A DNA stretch of 64,000 nucleotides, from positions 558,001 to 622,000 of the forward strand of contig NZ_JACNYK010000002.1 of the NCBI RefSeq assembly GCF_014692505.1, in the 5' to 3' direction. The DNA is from Sphingobacterium arenae (GTDB lineage: Bacteria; Bacteroidota; Bacteroidia; Sphingobacteriales; Sphingobacteriaceae). Position 1 is the first letter of the stretch. Each line of letters begins with the position of its first letter. The position numbers and the translations under genes were made by a program. The notes beneath the pieces were generated by a model. That model did no database searches, had not been told where the DNA came from, and saw only the letters and a program-made list of their open reading frames with translations. This document shows, one piece after another, positions 8,843 through 18,242 of this stretch.

Positions 8843-10177
8843 CTATCTGGACGGCGAGACGCTGCTAATTTTAAAATTAAACATCACCGTAGTCGACGGG
8901 GGAACTTCACAGTTTTGTACATCCATTGGAAAGATTAGGCCCGAAAAAGAACCTTCTATGTACTGACCAACATCCGTCAGCGTAGCTGTTCCGTTAAATA
9001 CGTGGTCGTTTTCGCACGTGCGGTAAAAACTAACAGCATTCCGTCTTTCCCCTCCATTATAGGTCGTATAGTACAGCACGGCCTTGCCGCTGTCGGTGCC
9101 ACCAGGGTACGTGCCAGCGCCAGTACCGAAACATTGGAGGGTAAGACTTATCGGAGACTCCTCCCCGCCTAACCGTATGTATACACTACCATTAACAAGC
9201 TTAGCATCGTTTCCCGTTTTGGATAGATCCCGCTCCACGCCATTCACGATGAGCTGAACGAAATTTTCGGGTACGAGCCGAATGGTCGTCAATAAGATAA
9301 GCTTGCCCAGCTTGCGCCTACCGCCCGGAGCGCTTCGGTCGCTGATGTAACCGTTCTTGCTCTCCACTTCGACCTGTATTTCCACATCCGTAGCTCGCTC
9401 GATGGTTGTCGGGGCCGTATAAACCGCGTCACCGTGTACCATGTTGGTGTTGATCTTCGGCGATAATGATCCCGGGCCGGAGATAATCTTCCATCCGCTC
9501 ACCGTCAAATCCTTCGAAAAGCCAATATCGTCCATTGCCGCTAAGGGAACACTATCGATGTGGTTTGCCGGAATGAGTTCGGCAAGTACCTGTTCCAGCA
9601 ACTTCAAATTGACCGTTTCACCTGCGCCTACCGTTTCTTTGTCTTTCCGCAATGACAAGAGGTCAAACCACACCCAATCGCTGAAATGTGTTGTTTCAAC
9701 CGTTAGCCGACGTTGAGAAGCATTCAATTCCGTGGAGTTGCCGCACCATACGCCGTCTCTCCGCTGGAAGGCCACCATGCGTGTCGTTGGATTACCCTCC
9801 GCATCTGGATCATACAAAAACGAGATCCGAACAGGTTTGTTGAAGCGGGTACCCTCCGGAGTCAGCCGGAACGCGGGATTAGACGACGCCTCATCGAGTG
9901 TATTGCTAATGGGCCTGATGCCGAACGTCGTTAGTTCGTCCACGGCGCCGGGTGGGATTTCCATTCGTACCATATCTCCGTACAACAGGACGCCGCCATT
10001 GGGCCCGATCGTTGCCGAAACGGCGTCGCCCACAGGTTGTCCCTTGGGTTTAACTACCGGTTCGCCGAAAACAGGGTCGGGTTCCTCTGTCAATGGTGCG
10101 TCCTTATTGCAAGAGGCCGCCAGCAAGAACGGCAACATAAATACAAATCGATAAACGGTTAACTTAAGCGAATTCAT
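8843..10177 (-). CDS. Lipoprotein with ZU5-like domain
   Basis: A lipoprotein of about 444 residues when started at 10177, where the signal peptide is cleanest (MNSLKLTV followed by LPFLLAASC). The lipobox cysteine is followed by NKDAP. Residues about 50-130 resemble a ZU5 domain (TIGPNGGVLLYGD, EIPPGAV), a beta-rich fold common in Bacteroidota surface proteins; the rest is beta-rich and unrecognised. A start at 10213 would put 12 extra residues before the signal peptide and is less likely. It lies 85 bases downstream of the WG-repeat gene on the same strand, so the two may form an operon. Confidence 0.7.
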   Translation of the reverse strand: MNSLKLTVYRFVFMLPFLLAASCNKDAPLTEEPDPVFGEPVVKPKGQPVGDAVSATIGPNGGVLLYGDMVRMEIPPGAVDELTTFGIRPISNTLDEASSNPAFRLTPEGTRFNKPVRISFLYDPDAEGNPTTRMVAFQRRDGVWCGNSTELNASQRRLTVETTHFSDWVWFDLLSLRKDKETVGAGETVNLKLLEQVLAELIPANHIDSVPLAAMDDIGFSKDLTVSGWKIISGPGSLSPKINTNMVHGDAVYTAPTTIERATDVEIQVEVESKNGYISDRSAPGGRRKLGKLILLTTIRLVPENFVQLIVNGVERDLSKTGNDAKLVNGSVYIRLGGEESPISLTLQCFGTGAGTYPGGTDSGKAVLYYTTYNGGERRNAVSFYRTCENDHVFNGTATLTDVGQYIEGSFSGLIFPMDVQNCEVPPSTTVMFNFKISSVSPSR

Positions 10178-10262
10178 GGGCTTTTTTATGCAAGTATCGG
10201 TGGTTACTGGCAATTATCTTCATCCATTTCGACGAACAGTCGATAAGGTCGATAAAGAGCCG

Positions 10263-11924
10263 TTACTCTCCGTTAACCCGTTTTATATATTGCAACATCC
10301 CAGTTTCCGCATCCAGCTGTCTTATGTGTATCGTGCTTGCCGTAAACGTGTTAACGACCCGGGATGCGCTCCCGTCCACTTCCAATATGACGTAGGTTTT
10401 ATTGACGTCGTTTCCTTCTTTCCATTCTTCCGTTGTCGGGTAAGGGTCGCTCCAGGTTACGAGATACAGCGCACGCTCGCCCCCGAAAAATGCCTTAATA
10501 GATGAATATACACCTATGGGGATAATTTCTTCCCCCATGGGGCTAAACAACCCCAGATGTTCCTCCATACCCTCCGAAACTTTCTTTTCTTGAGAGACCA
10601 GCACATGTCCGGCTTTTGTCACCTCTATTTTCTGGTACACCGGCGGCAGCAGCTCCTCGCCTATCCAGTTAACAAGGCTATACTTTTTTTCGACCAAACC
10701 AGCCGTATCTTGCGTGGTGTGGAGGTACAAAAACCCAAGCGAATTGATTGTCGAGATCAGTTTTTTGCTCCCATCTACGGTTTCGGCAATCGGGAGACTA
10801 ACATCGCCACTTAAGCTGTATTGCATCGCGCCTTCGGTTGGTTCATCGTCCACCGACAGCACAGCAAAGATATCGAAAATCCCTTTTTCTTTATTTCGGT
10901 ACACGCCCCCATAATGCTTTTCCAACATAGGCATATCGGCTGGCTGCGGAAACAGGATAACCCCGTTCACAAAACGCAGCTGACGGTGCACTGCCGGGAT
11001 CAGGATATCGCTTCCTTTTTTTAACCCGGTTTTTCCGTTTTCCGTAAAAAATTGGTAACCGAGCCCTTCCAAATACCCATCTACTTCGCTGCTTTTCCTA
11101 GAGGCGTATTCCCCATATAGGGAGACTGGCTCTGGTGTTGAGTCGGGCAGGGATAGTATACGCTCCACCGTCTTCACTTTCTCTTCCGCAGGCTTATCAC
11201 GATCCTCCAGGAGGAATGCGTCGATCTTTTGGAGCTTATCGTGCGGAAATCCGTCACTGTAGTCGTTCGATTGTCTGGAGGCCAGCTTATTGAATTGGCT
11301 GTCGTAAACGTCGTGTCTCCCCTTTTCGGGGGAAAACAAAAACGGATTATCTTCAAACTGCTCATAGAAGCTGCCTAGGGCCGTGTCAATTTCACGAAAA
11401 ACCGTATAGAACGGAAGGTGTTGATACCCCGTCAGCGGCATAATGTAGCTATACCGGTGCGGTATAACCTCCTCCCCTTGGCTATCGATTAGCCCAGCGA
11501 AAAATGTGCTGTCGCGCGACATATAATAGGGCTTCCCGTCGATTTCAAGCATTTGTAAATCCAGGTATATCGGTGGAACTACATAGTCGCCCTGCTTGTC
11601 TATTACGCCGCGGAATTTGCCCCGATGCACGATCGCGTGCCCATGCTTGAAGCGCGCTGCATAATCAAATGAAAAGGCAATGCGTGTTTTTTGGTTAACA
11701 TCAATATATCCCCACTGCCCGTCAAGCTTTACCGATGCAAGTCCTTCGGAAAAACCGGTAGCGTCGCAATACGTAGGCGGTATGTTGTGGTCCTGGCCAT
11801 TCACACTGACAAAACCATAGGTCTTTTCTGTGCAATTCCCGTAGGACGTAAAAGGTTCCTGTGCGCGTGCAGTCATTATACTTATGGATAACAAAAAGAC
11901 GATAAAAAAATTCAACCTATTCAT
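10263..11924 (-). CDS. Secreted WG-repeat protein
   Basis: A protein of about 553 residues. The chosen start (11924) puts a signal peptide directly at the N-terminus (MNRLNFFIVFLLSIS ... ARAQ). WG repeats (GQWGYIDVNQK, FRGVIDKQGDYVVPP, LGLFSPMGEEIIP) are visible in the first third and near the C-terminus; these short beta modules are typical of secreted or surface proteins with unknown partners. The middle is unrecognised. It is probably co-transcribed with the downstream lipoprotein gene. Confidence 0.72.
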   Translation of the reverse strand: MNRLNFFIVFLLSISIMTARAQEPFTSYGNCTEKTYGFVSVNGQDHNIPPTYCDATGFSEGLASVKLDGQWGYIDVNQKTRIAFSFDYAARFKHGHAIVHRGKFRGVIDKQGDYVVPPIYLDLQMLEIDGKPYYMSRDSTFFAGLIDSQGEEVIPHRYSYIMPLTGYQHLPFYTVFREIDTALGSFYEQFEDNPFLFSPEKGRHDVYDSQFNKLASRQSNDYSDGFPHDKLQKIDAFLLEDRDKPAEEKVKTVERILSLPDSTPEPVSLYGEYASRKSSEVDGYLEGLGYQFFTENGKTGLKKGSDILIPAVHRQLRFVNGVILFPQPADMPMLEKHYGGVYRNKEKGIFDIFAVLSVDDEPTEGAMQYSLSGDVSLPIAETVDGSKKLISTINSLGFLYLHTTQDTAGLVEKKYSLVNWIGEELLPPVYQKIEVTKAGHVLVSQEKKVSEGMEEHLGLFSPMGEEIIPIGVYSSIKAFFGGERALYLVTWSDPYPTTEEWKEGNDVNKTYVILEVDGSASRVVNTFTASTIHIRQLDAETGMLQYIKRVNGE

Positions 11925-12259
11925 CGGTGTAAAAGTAAGTAACCGGTCTGACTCAGGCAACTTACCGCACGCTACATATTATCTACATCCAAAAACGGAT
12001 ACAAAGCATTTTATTTACCACCCTAACTACTTAAAAGTTCATGCTCTTTTTGAAGTGCTGACCGCAAATTACGACGCTAGATATCTGTAATAGAAAATCA
12101 CAAAAACGTTGATTTTATAATCGTTTTTCATTTTATATAATTATTTTTCACAAAATATAACCATTTTCCGTGGACGGCCTGCTCCCGAAGAGGGGTGTCT
12201 GGCCGGATATGAGTTAATTCAGTTATGGGCAAAAATGTTTATCGTGACGAACAATATAT
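11925..12259. other. Divergent intergenic region, AT-rich
   Basis: About 335 bases separate the WG-repeat gene from the UvrA-like gene and must hold both promoters. The half near 12120 is strongly AT-rich. I see no clear TAnnTTTG box, no convincing hairpin and no supported small gene. Confidence 0.4.
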
Positions 12260-14512
12260 ATGAAGCGTATTATAATAGCAAATGCACGTCAAAATAACCT
12301 GAAAAATATCTCTTTACAGATACCCAAAAATAAGATAACCGTATTTACAGGTGTGTCCGGTTCGGGTAAATCGTCATTAGTATTTGAGACAATAGGCGCT
12401 GAAGCACAAAGACAATTCAACGAAACACAGGGGAGCTTTATCCGAAACCGCCTGCAGCACATTGGCATCCCAGACGTGGATAAAATTGACAACTTAAATG
12501 TTCCTATTATTATTAACCAAAAGAGATTAGGAGGAAATGCGAGGTCGACCGTCGGAACAGCCACCGATGTGTATGCGTCTTTAAGGTTACTTTTTTCTCG
12601 TATGGGAAGCCCATTCGTAGGCTATTCAAATGTCTTTTCATTTAATAACCCTTTAGGAATGTGTAAAGAGTGTGAAGGACTAGGTTTTGTACAAACCGTC
12701 CGTATAGACACCCTCATAGACAAGCATAAGTCTTTAAACGAGGGTGCGATAATGTTTCCGACTTTTCAACCCGGTGGGTGGCGTTTAACGAGATATACAT
12801 TATCAGGTTATTTTGACAATGACAAAAAACTTGAACACTATACGAAGGAGGAATGGAATATACTTTTGAACGCTACCGAACACAAACCGAAGAACCCTAA
12901 TAAAGAGTGGGGAAAAACGGTCAAGTATGAGGGTATAATACCCCGAATTGAAAAAGCATTTTTAAAGAAACAGTCGAAGGAAAATATTAGTCGAAAAGAA
13001 GTTTTAAAAAATATTGTTATCACCAAAACTTGTCCTCTATGTAATGGACAAAGGTTGAATGACAAAATTTTATCCTGTAAAATAAATGGAAAAAACATTG
13101 CCGAATGTGCCACTCTTTCGGTAGATGAGCTCTTGGAATTTATTGGTTCTTTGCAGTCGTCGTCCTTTGCGATAATTCTCGACGAACTAAAAAAGAAACT
13201 TCAAAACATCGTTCAGATAGGCTTACAATATTTAACATTGGATAGAAGGACAGACACCTTGTCGGGTGGGGAAAGTCAACGCATAAAAATGGTGAGGAAC
13301 CTTGGAAACAGCCTTACCGATTTACTCTATATTTTTGATGAACCCAGTATTGGACTCCATCCTAAGGATTTGCAAAATATCTCTTCCATTATTAAACAAA
13401 TACGGGATAAAGGCAATACGGTATTAATCGTTGAGCACGATCCGGATTTAATCAAAATCGCTGATTGGGTTGTTGACATGGGTCCTAAATCAGGAAGAAA
13501 AGGCGGAGAAGTTATCTACGAAGGGACATTCGAAAACCTGAAAAATTCAAGAGGGAAAACTGGTCTGTACTTTGCAAAAATCCCAAAAATTAAGGACAAA
13601 CCCAGAATTTCGAATGAATATTTACAAATCCGAAACGCTAATCTGTATAATCTTAAAAATATCCAGATTGAGATTCCCAAAAATGTCATAACGGTCGTTA
13701 CAGGAGTTGCAGGTTCAGGCAAAAGTACACTGATCGGCAAGGTACTGCCTAAATTTTATCCAGAAACCACGATAATCGACCAATCGTTAGTTGCTGCAAG
13801 CATACGCTCAAATCTACTTACCTATCTGGGGTTGTCCGATGATATAAGAAAACTGTTTTCAACGACAAACCATGTATCAGAAAGGCTTTTTAGTAGAAAT
13901 AGCGAAGGAGCCTGCGAAAATTGTAAAGGAATTGGAGTGGTAAAAATTGATCTGGCATTTATGGATGATGTGGAGCAGCCCTGCGAAGTGTGCATAGGCT
14001 CTGGCTTCAAACCGCAGGTCTTAACCTATCAATACAACAACAAAAATATCGTCGAAATAATGGATATGACGGTGGAAGAAGCCGTTGATTTTTTCCGCGA
14101 TGATCGATATCAAAAATCTTTCGATACGTTGCTCCAGTTAGGTTTAGGGTATCTTACATTAGGGCAAAGGCTGAGTAGTTTTTCCGGTGGCGAAAGGCAA
14201 CGATTGAAATTAACCAAAGAACTGAAGAACTCCAATAAAATAATCGTTCTTGATGAGCCAAGCACAGGCTTACACCCAAGCGATGCCAAAAAGTTATTGA
14301 ACTTTATGAATAGTATCGTTCACAACAATAATACGCTCATCGTTATTGAGCATAATCTTGATATAATCGCTCAAGCAGATTGGATAATAGATATCGGGCC
14401 TGGAGCAGGCAAATATGGTGGTGAGGTTGTGTTTTCTGGAAATGTTTCAGATTTATTGAAAGATCCTAATTCCATTACAGCCGATTGTTTACGGCGGCAT
14501 ATCAATTTATAA
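12260..14512 (+). CDS. Short UvrA-like ABC ATPase (excinuclease A paralogue)
   Basis: A 750-residue protein with duplicated ABC ATPase modules of the UvrA type. It has Walker A motifs GVSGSGKSS and GVAGSGKST, signature motifs LSGGESQR and FSGGERQR, Walker B/D-loops FDEPSIGLHP and LDEPSTGLHP, and zinc-binding cysteine pairs (CPLCNGQ, CENCKG ... CEVC). It is about 200 residues shorter than housekeeping UvrA and lacks most of the UvrB-binding and insertion regions, which is typical of UvrA2-like paralogues linked to drug tolerance. Its end overlaps the convergent arr-like gene by 11 bases, so a rifamycin or DNA-damaging-drug role is plausible but inferred. Confidence 0.85.
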   Translation: MKRIIIANARQNNLKNISLQIPKNKITVFTGVSGSGKSSLVFETIGAEAQRQFNETQGSFIRNRLQHIGIPDVDKIDNLNVPIIINQKRLGGNARSTVGTATDVYASLRLLFSRMGSPFVGYSNVFSFNNPLGMCKECEGLGFVQTVRIDTLIDKHKSLNEGAIMFPTFQPGGWRLTRYTLSGYFDNDKKLEHYTKEEWNILLNATEHKPKNPNKEWGKTVKYEGIIPRIEKAFLKKQSKENISRKEVLKNIVITKTCPLCNGQRLNDKILSCKINGKNIAECATLSVDELLEFIGSLQSSSFAIILDELKKKLQNIVQIGLQYLTLDRRTDTLSGGESQRIKMVRNLGNSLTDLLYIFDEPSIGLHPKDLQNISSIIKQIRDKGNTVLIVEHDPDLIKIADWVVDMGPKSGRKGGEVIYEGTFENLKNSRGKTGLYFAKIPKIKDKPRISNEYLQIRNANLYNLKNIQIEIPKNVITVVTGVAGSGKSTLIGKVLPKFYPETTIIDQSLVAASIRSNLLTYLGLSDDIRKLFSTTNHVSERLFSRNSEGACENCKGIGVVKIDLAFMDDVEQPCEVCIGSGFKPQVLTYQYNNKNIVEIMDMTVEEAVDFFRDDRYQKSFDTLLQLGLGYLTLGQRLSSFSGGERQRLKLTKELKNSNKIIVLDEPSTGLHPSDAKKLLNFMNSIVHNNNTLIVIEHNLDIIAQADWIIDIGPGAGKYGGEVVFSGNVSDLLKDPNSITADCLRRHINL

Positions 14513-15245
14513 TTTCACCTTGGTTATTATCCAGTCTTTCCTGCCATTTATGTCGCTCTTCGGCTGTTATTCGAGACCAATCTTTAATCTCCCCGATAAT
14601 TTTTAGTGGTTCCAGACTGCGGTAAGACCGCGTCGGGTTGCCCGCAAACTTTTTATTCGTCACATTCGGATCGTTTTCAAAATCCCCTGTTGGTTCGACA
14701 ATGTAGACACGTTCTTCTCCCTCTCCTTTCGCCAAAGCAGCGGCGAGTCCGGCGCCATTTATGAGGGCGGTGAAGTATATGTGGTTCATGATGAGGTCGG
14801 CTTCGTAATTCGATTTGCCTCCGGCGGTCAGCAGATCGCCTATCTGCAAATCTGCACGCGTTCCATGAAAAAAAGGCCCTTTGTTCGATGGCGCATCAGG
14901 CACCTGTTTCGCTAGCTTAGCATATTTTTCGGCGTTATCCGTCTCGCCCAGTTCCTCATAGCATTGCGCCAGCTGGGTGTATAATAGCGGTAGTGCTGGT
15001 TTAACCCCCTCATCATTTATTTTCTGTGCGAGCTGCAATCCCGTGTTAAGCCACTTTAATTTGTCCACCAGCTTCGTTTGCCGACGAGCAATATAGTACG
15101 CCGACGTAAATTTTTCAGCATCGTCCGTCGCCTCCTCCCAAGCTTGCAGAAAAAGGGCAAGTGCATCTTTGTAATTACCTGCCTCCTCCAGATGCATGCC
15201 CTGTATACAGAGCTTAACCACTGGATTATTTGCGCTAAATTCCAT
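14502..15245 (-). CDS. arr: Arr-type rifamycin ADP-ribosyltransferase with helical N-terminal extension
   Basis: The C-terminal part (about residues 125-247) is a full Arr domain: GPFFHGTRADLQIGDLL, NYEADLIMNHIYFTAL, YIVEPTGDFENDPNVT, GNPTRSYRS and a terminal GEIIN. Arr enzymes transfer ADP-ribose from NAD+ to rifamycins. Stand-alone Arr is about 140 residues; here about 120 residues of helical, TPR-like sequence (GNYKDALALFLQAWE, AQCYEELGETDNAEKYAKLA) come first. The start at 15245 is preferred because the longer frame would add a hydrophobic stretch not expected in a cytosolic enzyme. It is convergent with, and overlaps, the UvrA-like gene. Confidence 0.85.
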   Translation of the reverse strand: MEFSANNPVVKLCIQGMHLEEAGNYKDALALFLQAWEEATDDAEKFTSAYYIARRQTKLVDKLKWLNTGLQLAQKINDEGVKPALPLLYTQLAQCYEELGETDNAEKYAKLAKQVPDAPSNKGPFFHGTRADLQIGDLLTAGGKSNYEADLIMNHIYFTALINGAGLAAALAKGEGEERVYIVEPTGDFENDPNVTNKKFAGNPTRSYRSLEPLKIIGEIKDWSRITAEERHKWQERLDNNQGEIIN

Positions 15246-15435
15246 TTTATAATGATTTAAGTGATATGCTGCTAAAGAAATAATCGAGAATCTGACGACA
15301 AATATACAACAATAAACATACCACCTGTAGCGCACTTGATGACGACATCCACAGATTTTGAGATACGTGAATCGGGCGGTTATTATTCAATCAAAAAAGT
15401 ATTCAGCAGTAGTATAAACTTCCCGTAGAAACATC

Positions 15436-15443
15436 TATCTTTG
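15436..15443 (+). promoter_or_regulatory. Bacteroidota -7 promoter box (TATCTTTG)
   Basis: Matches TAnnTTTG exactly. Transcription would start a few bases downstream, leaving a leader of roughly 60 bases before the ATG at 15511. A clear -33 element is not evident. Confidence 0.55.
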
Positions 15444-15510
15444 GGCCTTTAATTAATCTAACTTTATGGATAACATCCGTGTGTCCCTATTATTTATTTC
15501 TTATTTCAAC

Positions 15511-16149
15511 ATGAAAAAACTTTACATTTTAGTTTTAGTAGCTTGTTTACTTGCTACAGGTCGGTCTTATAGCCAAGACAGTAAATTCAACATCTCTGTC
15601 CATACCCATTTAGGTACAGTGAAATCATCTTCAGGCGCTTCATCAGGGGATGGCTCTACAGTGAAAATGAAACAGTTTTCCATCACCCCCCGAGCGGTTT
15701 TTCGGATTGACAACGTATGGGCGGTTGGCGCGCTATACAGCTACCGGAACGCTGAAGAGAGAACATACCTAGCGATCCCGGGCGTGGGCGGAGGAAACAT
15801 CGACACCAAAACTATCGATCAGTATGCCGGTGCCCTTGTCCAGACCTATCTTTTTGATAACGGAAAATTCGCTGCTTTTTTGGAATTAGATGGTACCATG
15901 GGAACCTCTAAAACGGAAATTTTGGCTGGTGTGAATGGTACACCTACCAAGTCTGACTTATATTCCTCGGCATTCCACGCCGGCGGACGGTACACATTCT
16001 TCAAGGGGCTCGGTGCCGAGATACGTCTAAACCGTTTGGTTAGCTATCGCAAACTAAAAGGAAAAGAAATGGACATGGAAACAAGCCAGTTCGACTTGTT
16101 TAATAACATTTTGAATCAGGCTTCCTTAGGGCTTTCCTATCAATTTTAA
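15511..16149 (+). CDS. Small outer-membrane beta-barrel protein
   Basis: A 212-residue protein with a clear signal peptide (MKKLYILVLVACLLA, cleavage near SYSQ). It is followed by alternating beta strands and ends in an aromatic residue (SLGLSYQF), as expected for an outer-membrane barrel of about eight strands (OMP_b-brl type). The start at 15511 is preferred over the ATG at 15466 because it puts the signal peptide at the N-terminus. It is monocistronic, with a -7 box upstream and a strong terminator downstream. Ligand and function are unknown. Confidence 0.78.
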   Translation: MKKLYILVLVACLLATGRSYSQDSKFNISVHTHLGTVKSSSGASSGDGSTVKMKQFSITPRAVFRIDNVWAVGALYSYRNAEERTYLAIPGVGGGNIDTKTIDQYAGALVQTYLFDNGKFAAFLELDGTMGTSKTEILAGVNGTPTKSDLYSSAFHAGGRYTFFKGLGAEIRLNRLVSYRKLKGKEMDMETSQFDLFNNILNQASLGLSYQF

Positions 16150-16156
16150 GCATCCC

Positions 16157-16185
16157 AAAACACCCGGATCGCTCCGGGTGTTTTT
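16157..16185 (+). terminator. Strong intrinsic terminator
   Basis: A 12-bp stem (AAAACACCCGGA / TCCGGGTGTTTT) with a TCGC loop, followed by a T-tract, ends the outer-membrane protein gene. Confidence 0.9.
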
Positions 16186-16320
16186 AATTCGCACCAATTC
16201 TGTTTCCAATCTTCCCTCAATACCGCTGATTGCTTCTCAAAACCCAAAGACATTACGAGTTATGTTCATCACATGCTAAAAAACAATCGATGACCAGCAA
16301 TGTGCTGCGTCTATCTTGTA

Positions 16321-17283
16321 TTAATTAGATTGGATTATTTTCACACTTTTATCTTTCGCATCTTCGGCATTCGTTGGATAATCAGGTTGAACGCCTCTTT
16401 GTTCCCAGTTGGTCTTTGTTATTTCATTGATAGGAGATGCAGTAGAGATCGAAATGCGAAGATTATGGGGCAGTGGAAAGAACGAATTCATATTGGCAGC
16501 TCCCGCTGATGTTTCTCCTACTACTACGGCCTTTTTATGGGCTTGTAAGGTATAGGTAAAATATTCTGCTGCAGAAGCTGTCTTGTTATCGATAAGGATG
16601 TATAACGGCGTACCTAACCTGAGCTTCCCGTACACGAGGTCGGAGGTGTACTTCGGAGCGGGATGCAAGGTACTATCACCGAAAAAAGTTGTTGACAACA
16701 ATGTGGGTGGCCCATCGAAATAATGATTCAGAATGTATTCCATAATGCCTGGATAACCACCACCATTTCCCCGCAAGTCGATAATAAGTGCATCTGTATT
16801 TTCTACGAGTTTCATTGCAGCTACAGCCGTTTGCATGGCACGCTGCGGATGCATAAACTCCGTGATTTTTATAAAACCTACATTATTTTCTAATATCTGC
16901 ACTTCCCGAAAGCCATAGTTCGAACGGATTTCCCGCTCCAATTCCTGTTTCTCCCAATCTTTTACATCTTTTTTAACCGTATCGTTAGTGCTTAAATAGC
17001 GTACATATAAATGCCCATCATTACTGATCGATTTCAAATCGTGCGAAAGTATCCCAGCGAGACTATCGGGATTCGTTATTGCATCATATTTGCCACTTTT
17101 TACTTTCTGCTCAAATTCTGATACAATTCTTCCTTTACTTTCCTGAAAGACATAATGTTCATTGATCAGATTTCCGATTTGATCGGTGATTAGCTTGATG
17201 TCATTTTTTGTTAAAATTTGTCCATTCGTGTTTTGAAACCATAAGATCAATACGATGAGCGGCGCGATTAATTTAATGATCAT
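16321..17283 (-). CDS. S41-family periplasmic protease
   Basis: A 320-residue protein with an N-terminal signal segment (LIAPLIVLILWFQNTNGQ). It has an S41 peptidase core: ALIIDLRGNGGG, the nucleophile serine in NKTASAAEYF, and the VVVGETSAGAAN motif. The helical N-terminal region before the core resembles the tail-specific/interphotoreceptor-type subfamily rather than CtpA, and no PDZ domain is seen. It probably acts in the periplasm on unknown substrates. The gene stands alone; the next sequence upstream is a decayed cassette copy. Confidence 0.83.
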   Translation of the reverse strand: MIIKLIAPLIVLILWFQNTNGQILTKNDIKLITDQIGNLINEHYVFQESKGRIVSEFEQKVKSGKYDAITNPDSLAGILSHDLKSISNDGHLYVRYLSTNDTVKKDVKDWEKQELEREIRSNYGFREVQILENNVGFIKITEFMHPQRAMQTAVAAMKLVENTDALIIDLRGNGGGYPGIMEYILNHYFDGPPTLLSTTFFGDSTLHPAPKYTSDLVYGKLRLGTPLYILIDNKTASAAEYFTYTLQAHKKAVVVGETSAGAANMNSFFPLPHNLRISISTASPINEITKTNWEQRGVQPDYPTNAEDAKDKSVKIIQSN

Positions 17284-17354
17284 AACTTGCTATTATTTCA
17301 TAAAGATACTCAAGATTATAAAATGGAACGTTACAAAAAACAATAAAATCACCT

Positions 17355-17590
17355 ATTCAATGCCTTTGCTGGCAATTTTATCGGCGCCAGCAGTACCACT
17401 TGTACCGCTGTCCTTGGTGAAACCACCCAATGCTTGTTGTTTTATGTTTATCACATATTGTTTTAACAGCAGAGCCTATTCCCTCGCTGTGAAACAAAAG
17501 TGGTGTGAGCAGGAAGATTTTAACGGAAAACGACGACAGATGGGCACATTTGGGCACAAATGGGCGCTATGACGACAACGATAATTAGTT
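17355..17590 (-). pseudogene. Deletion-derived remnant of the 24-25 kb cassette
   Basis: This stretch matches two separated parts of the cassette at 23.7-25.4 kb. Bases 17355-17408 match 24000-24053, and 17406 onward matches 25197-25382, so about 1.1 kb has been lost at a three-base CGC microhomology. What remains fuses the start region of the fibronectin III gene (whose ATG has become ATA) to the start region of a small membrane protein gene, leaving about 34 meaningless codons. The upstream leader with three GGCAC-like motifs at 10-base spacing is kept. Confidence 0.75.
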
Positions 17591-17765
17591 GAATTGAAAA
17601 GAACTGAATAAAAGATGCAATAGCCCTCAGTCTGAGATATATGCACGGTATTCCTTAGGTTTTATCAATTATAATTTGTAACTTGTCTACTATCAGGGCA
17701 TATGTCTATTTGATCGTTATTTTGGGCATCAACAGCCTCTACTTTTCATTATCTCTATTTCAACT

Positions 17766-18062
17766 TTGGATAAACACATCATTTTACAGTTTCCCAATGC
17801 ACAAGCAAAGGAACTAACGGTCAACTATAGCGAGGAAGAACTACATGATTGCTACATTATCAAGTGTCAAGTTAAATGTGAACCACCCAAGCCCTCGTGG
17901 TTGCAACTTTCAAAATTTATTTTTACTTCCATAAAAACCGATGGGCTTTACAGCCTTTTGTTCGAAGAAAGGAAATACAACAAGAACCTCCAGACTTTGT
18001 TATTTATGGACGAGGTTTATGCCACGATCATGCGGAAGTCAAATTATGGGGTAAAACGCTAA
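17766..18062 (+). CDS. Hypothetical 98-residue protein (TTG start)
   Basis: An open frame starting at TTG with no upstream ATG in frame. The product is basic to neutral, with alternating charged and aromatic residues, and gives no family match I recognise. Codon composition looks plausible but support is thin. It is followed by 180 bases containing a short CGCAGC/GCTGCG hairpin (about 18187-18210) before the RelA/SpoT gene. Confidence 0.35.
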   Translation: MDKHIILQFPNAQAKELTVNYSEEELHDCYIIKCQVKCEPPKPSWLQLSKFIFTSIKTDGLYSLLFEERKYNKNLQTLLFMDEVYATIMRKSNYGVKR

Positions 18063-18242
18063 TAGTAACGTAAGAAAAGAGCTTCTTAGAAAATGTAGCT
18101 CACTTTTATGCCCTCTAAAACTATTCTTCGCTGTACTTGTTCCTTTAAGCAAAAGGCTTAAAATCAAGCTTTGCCGTTATTGGCAGGCGCAGCTTATGTT
18201 TGCTGCGTCCTTGTATAGGTCACGACCCATGATGCGCCCACT

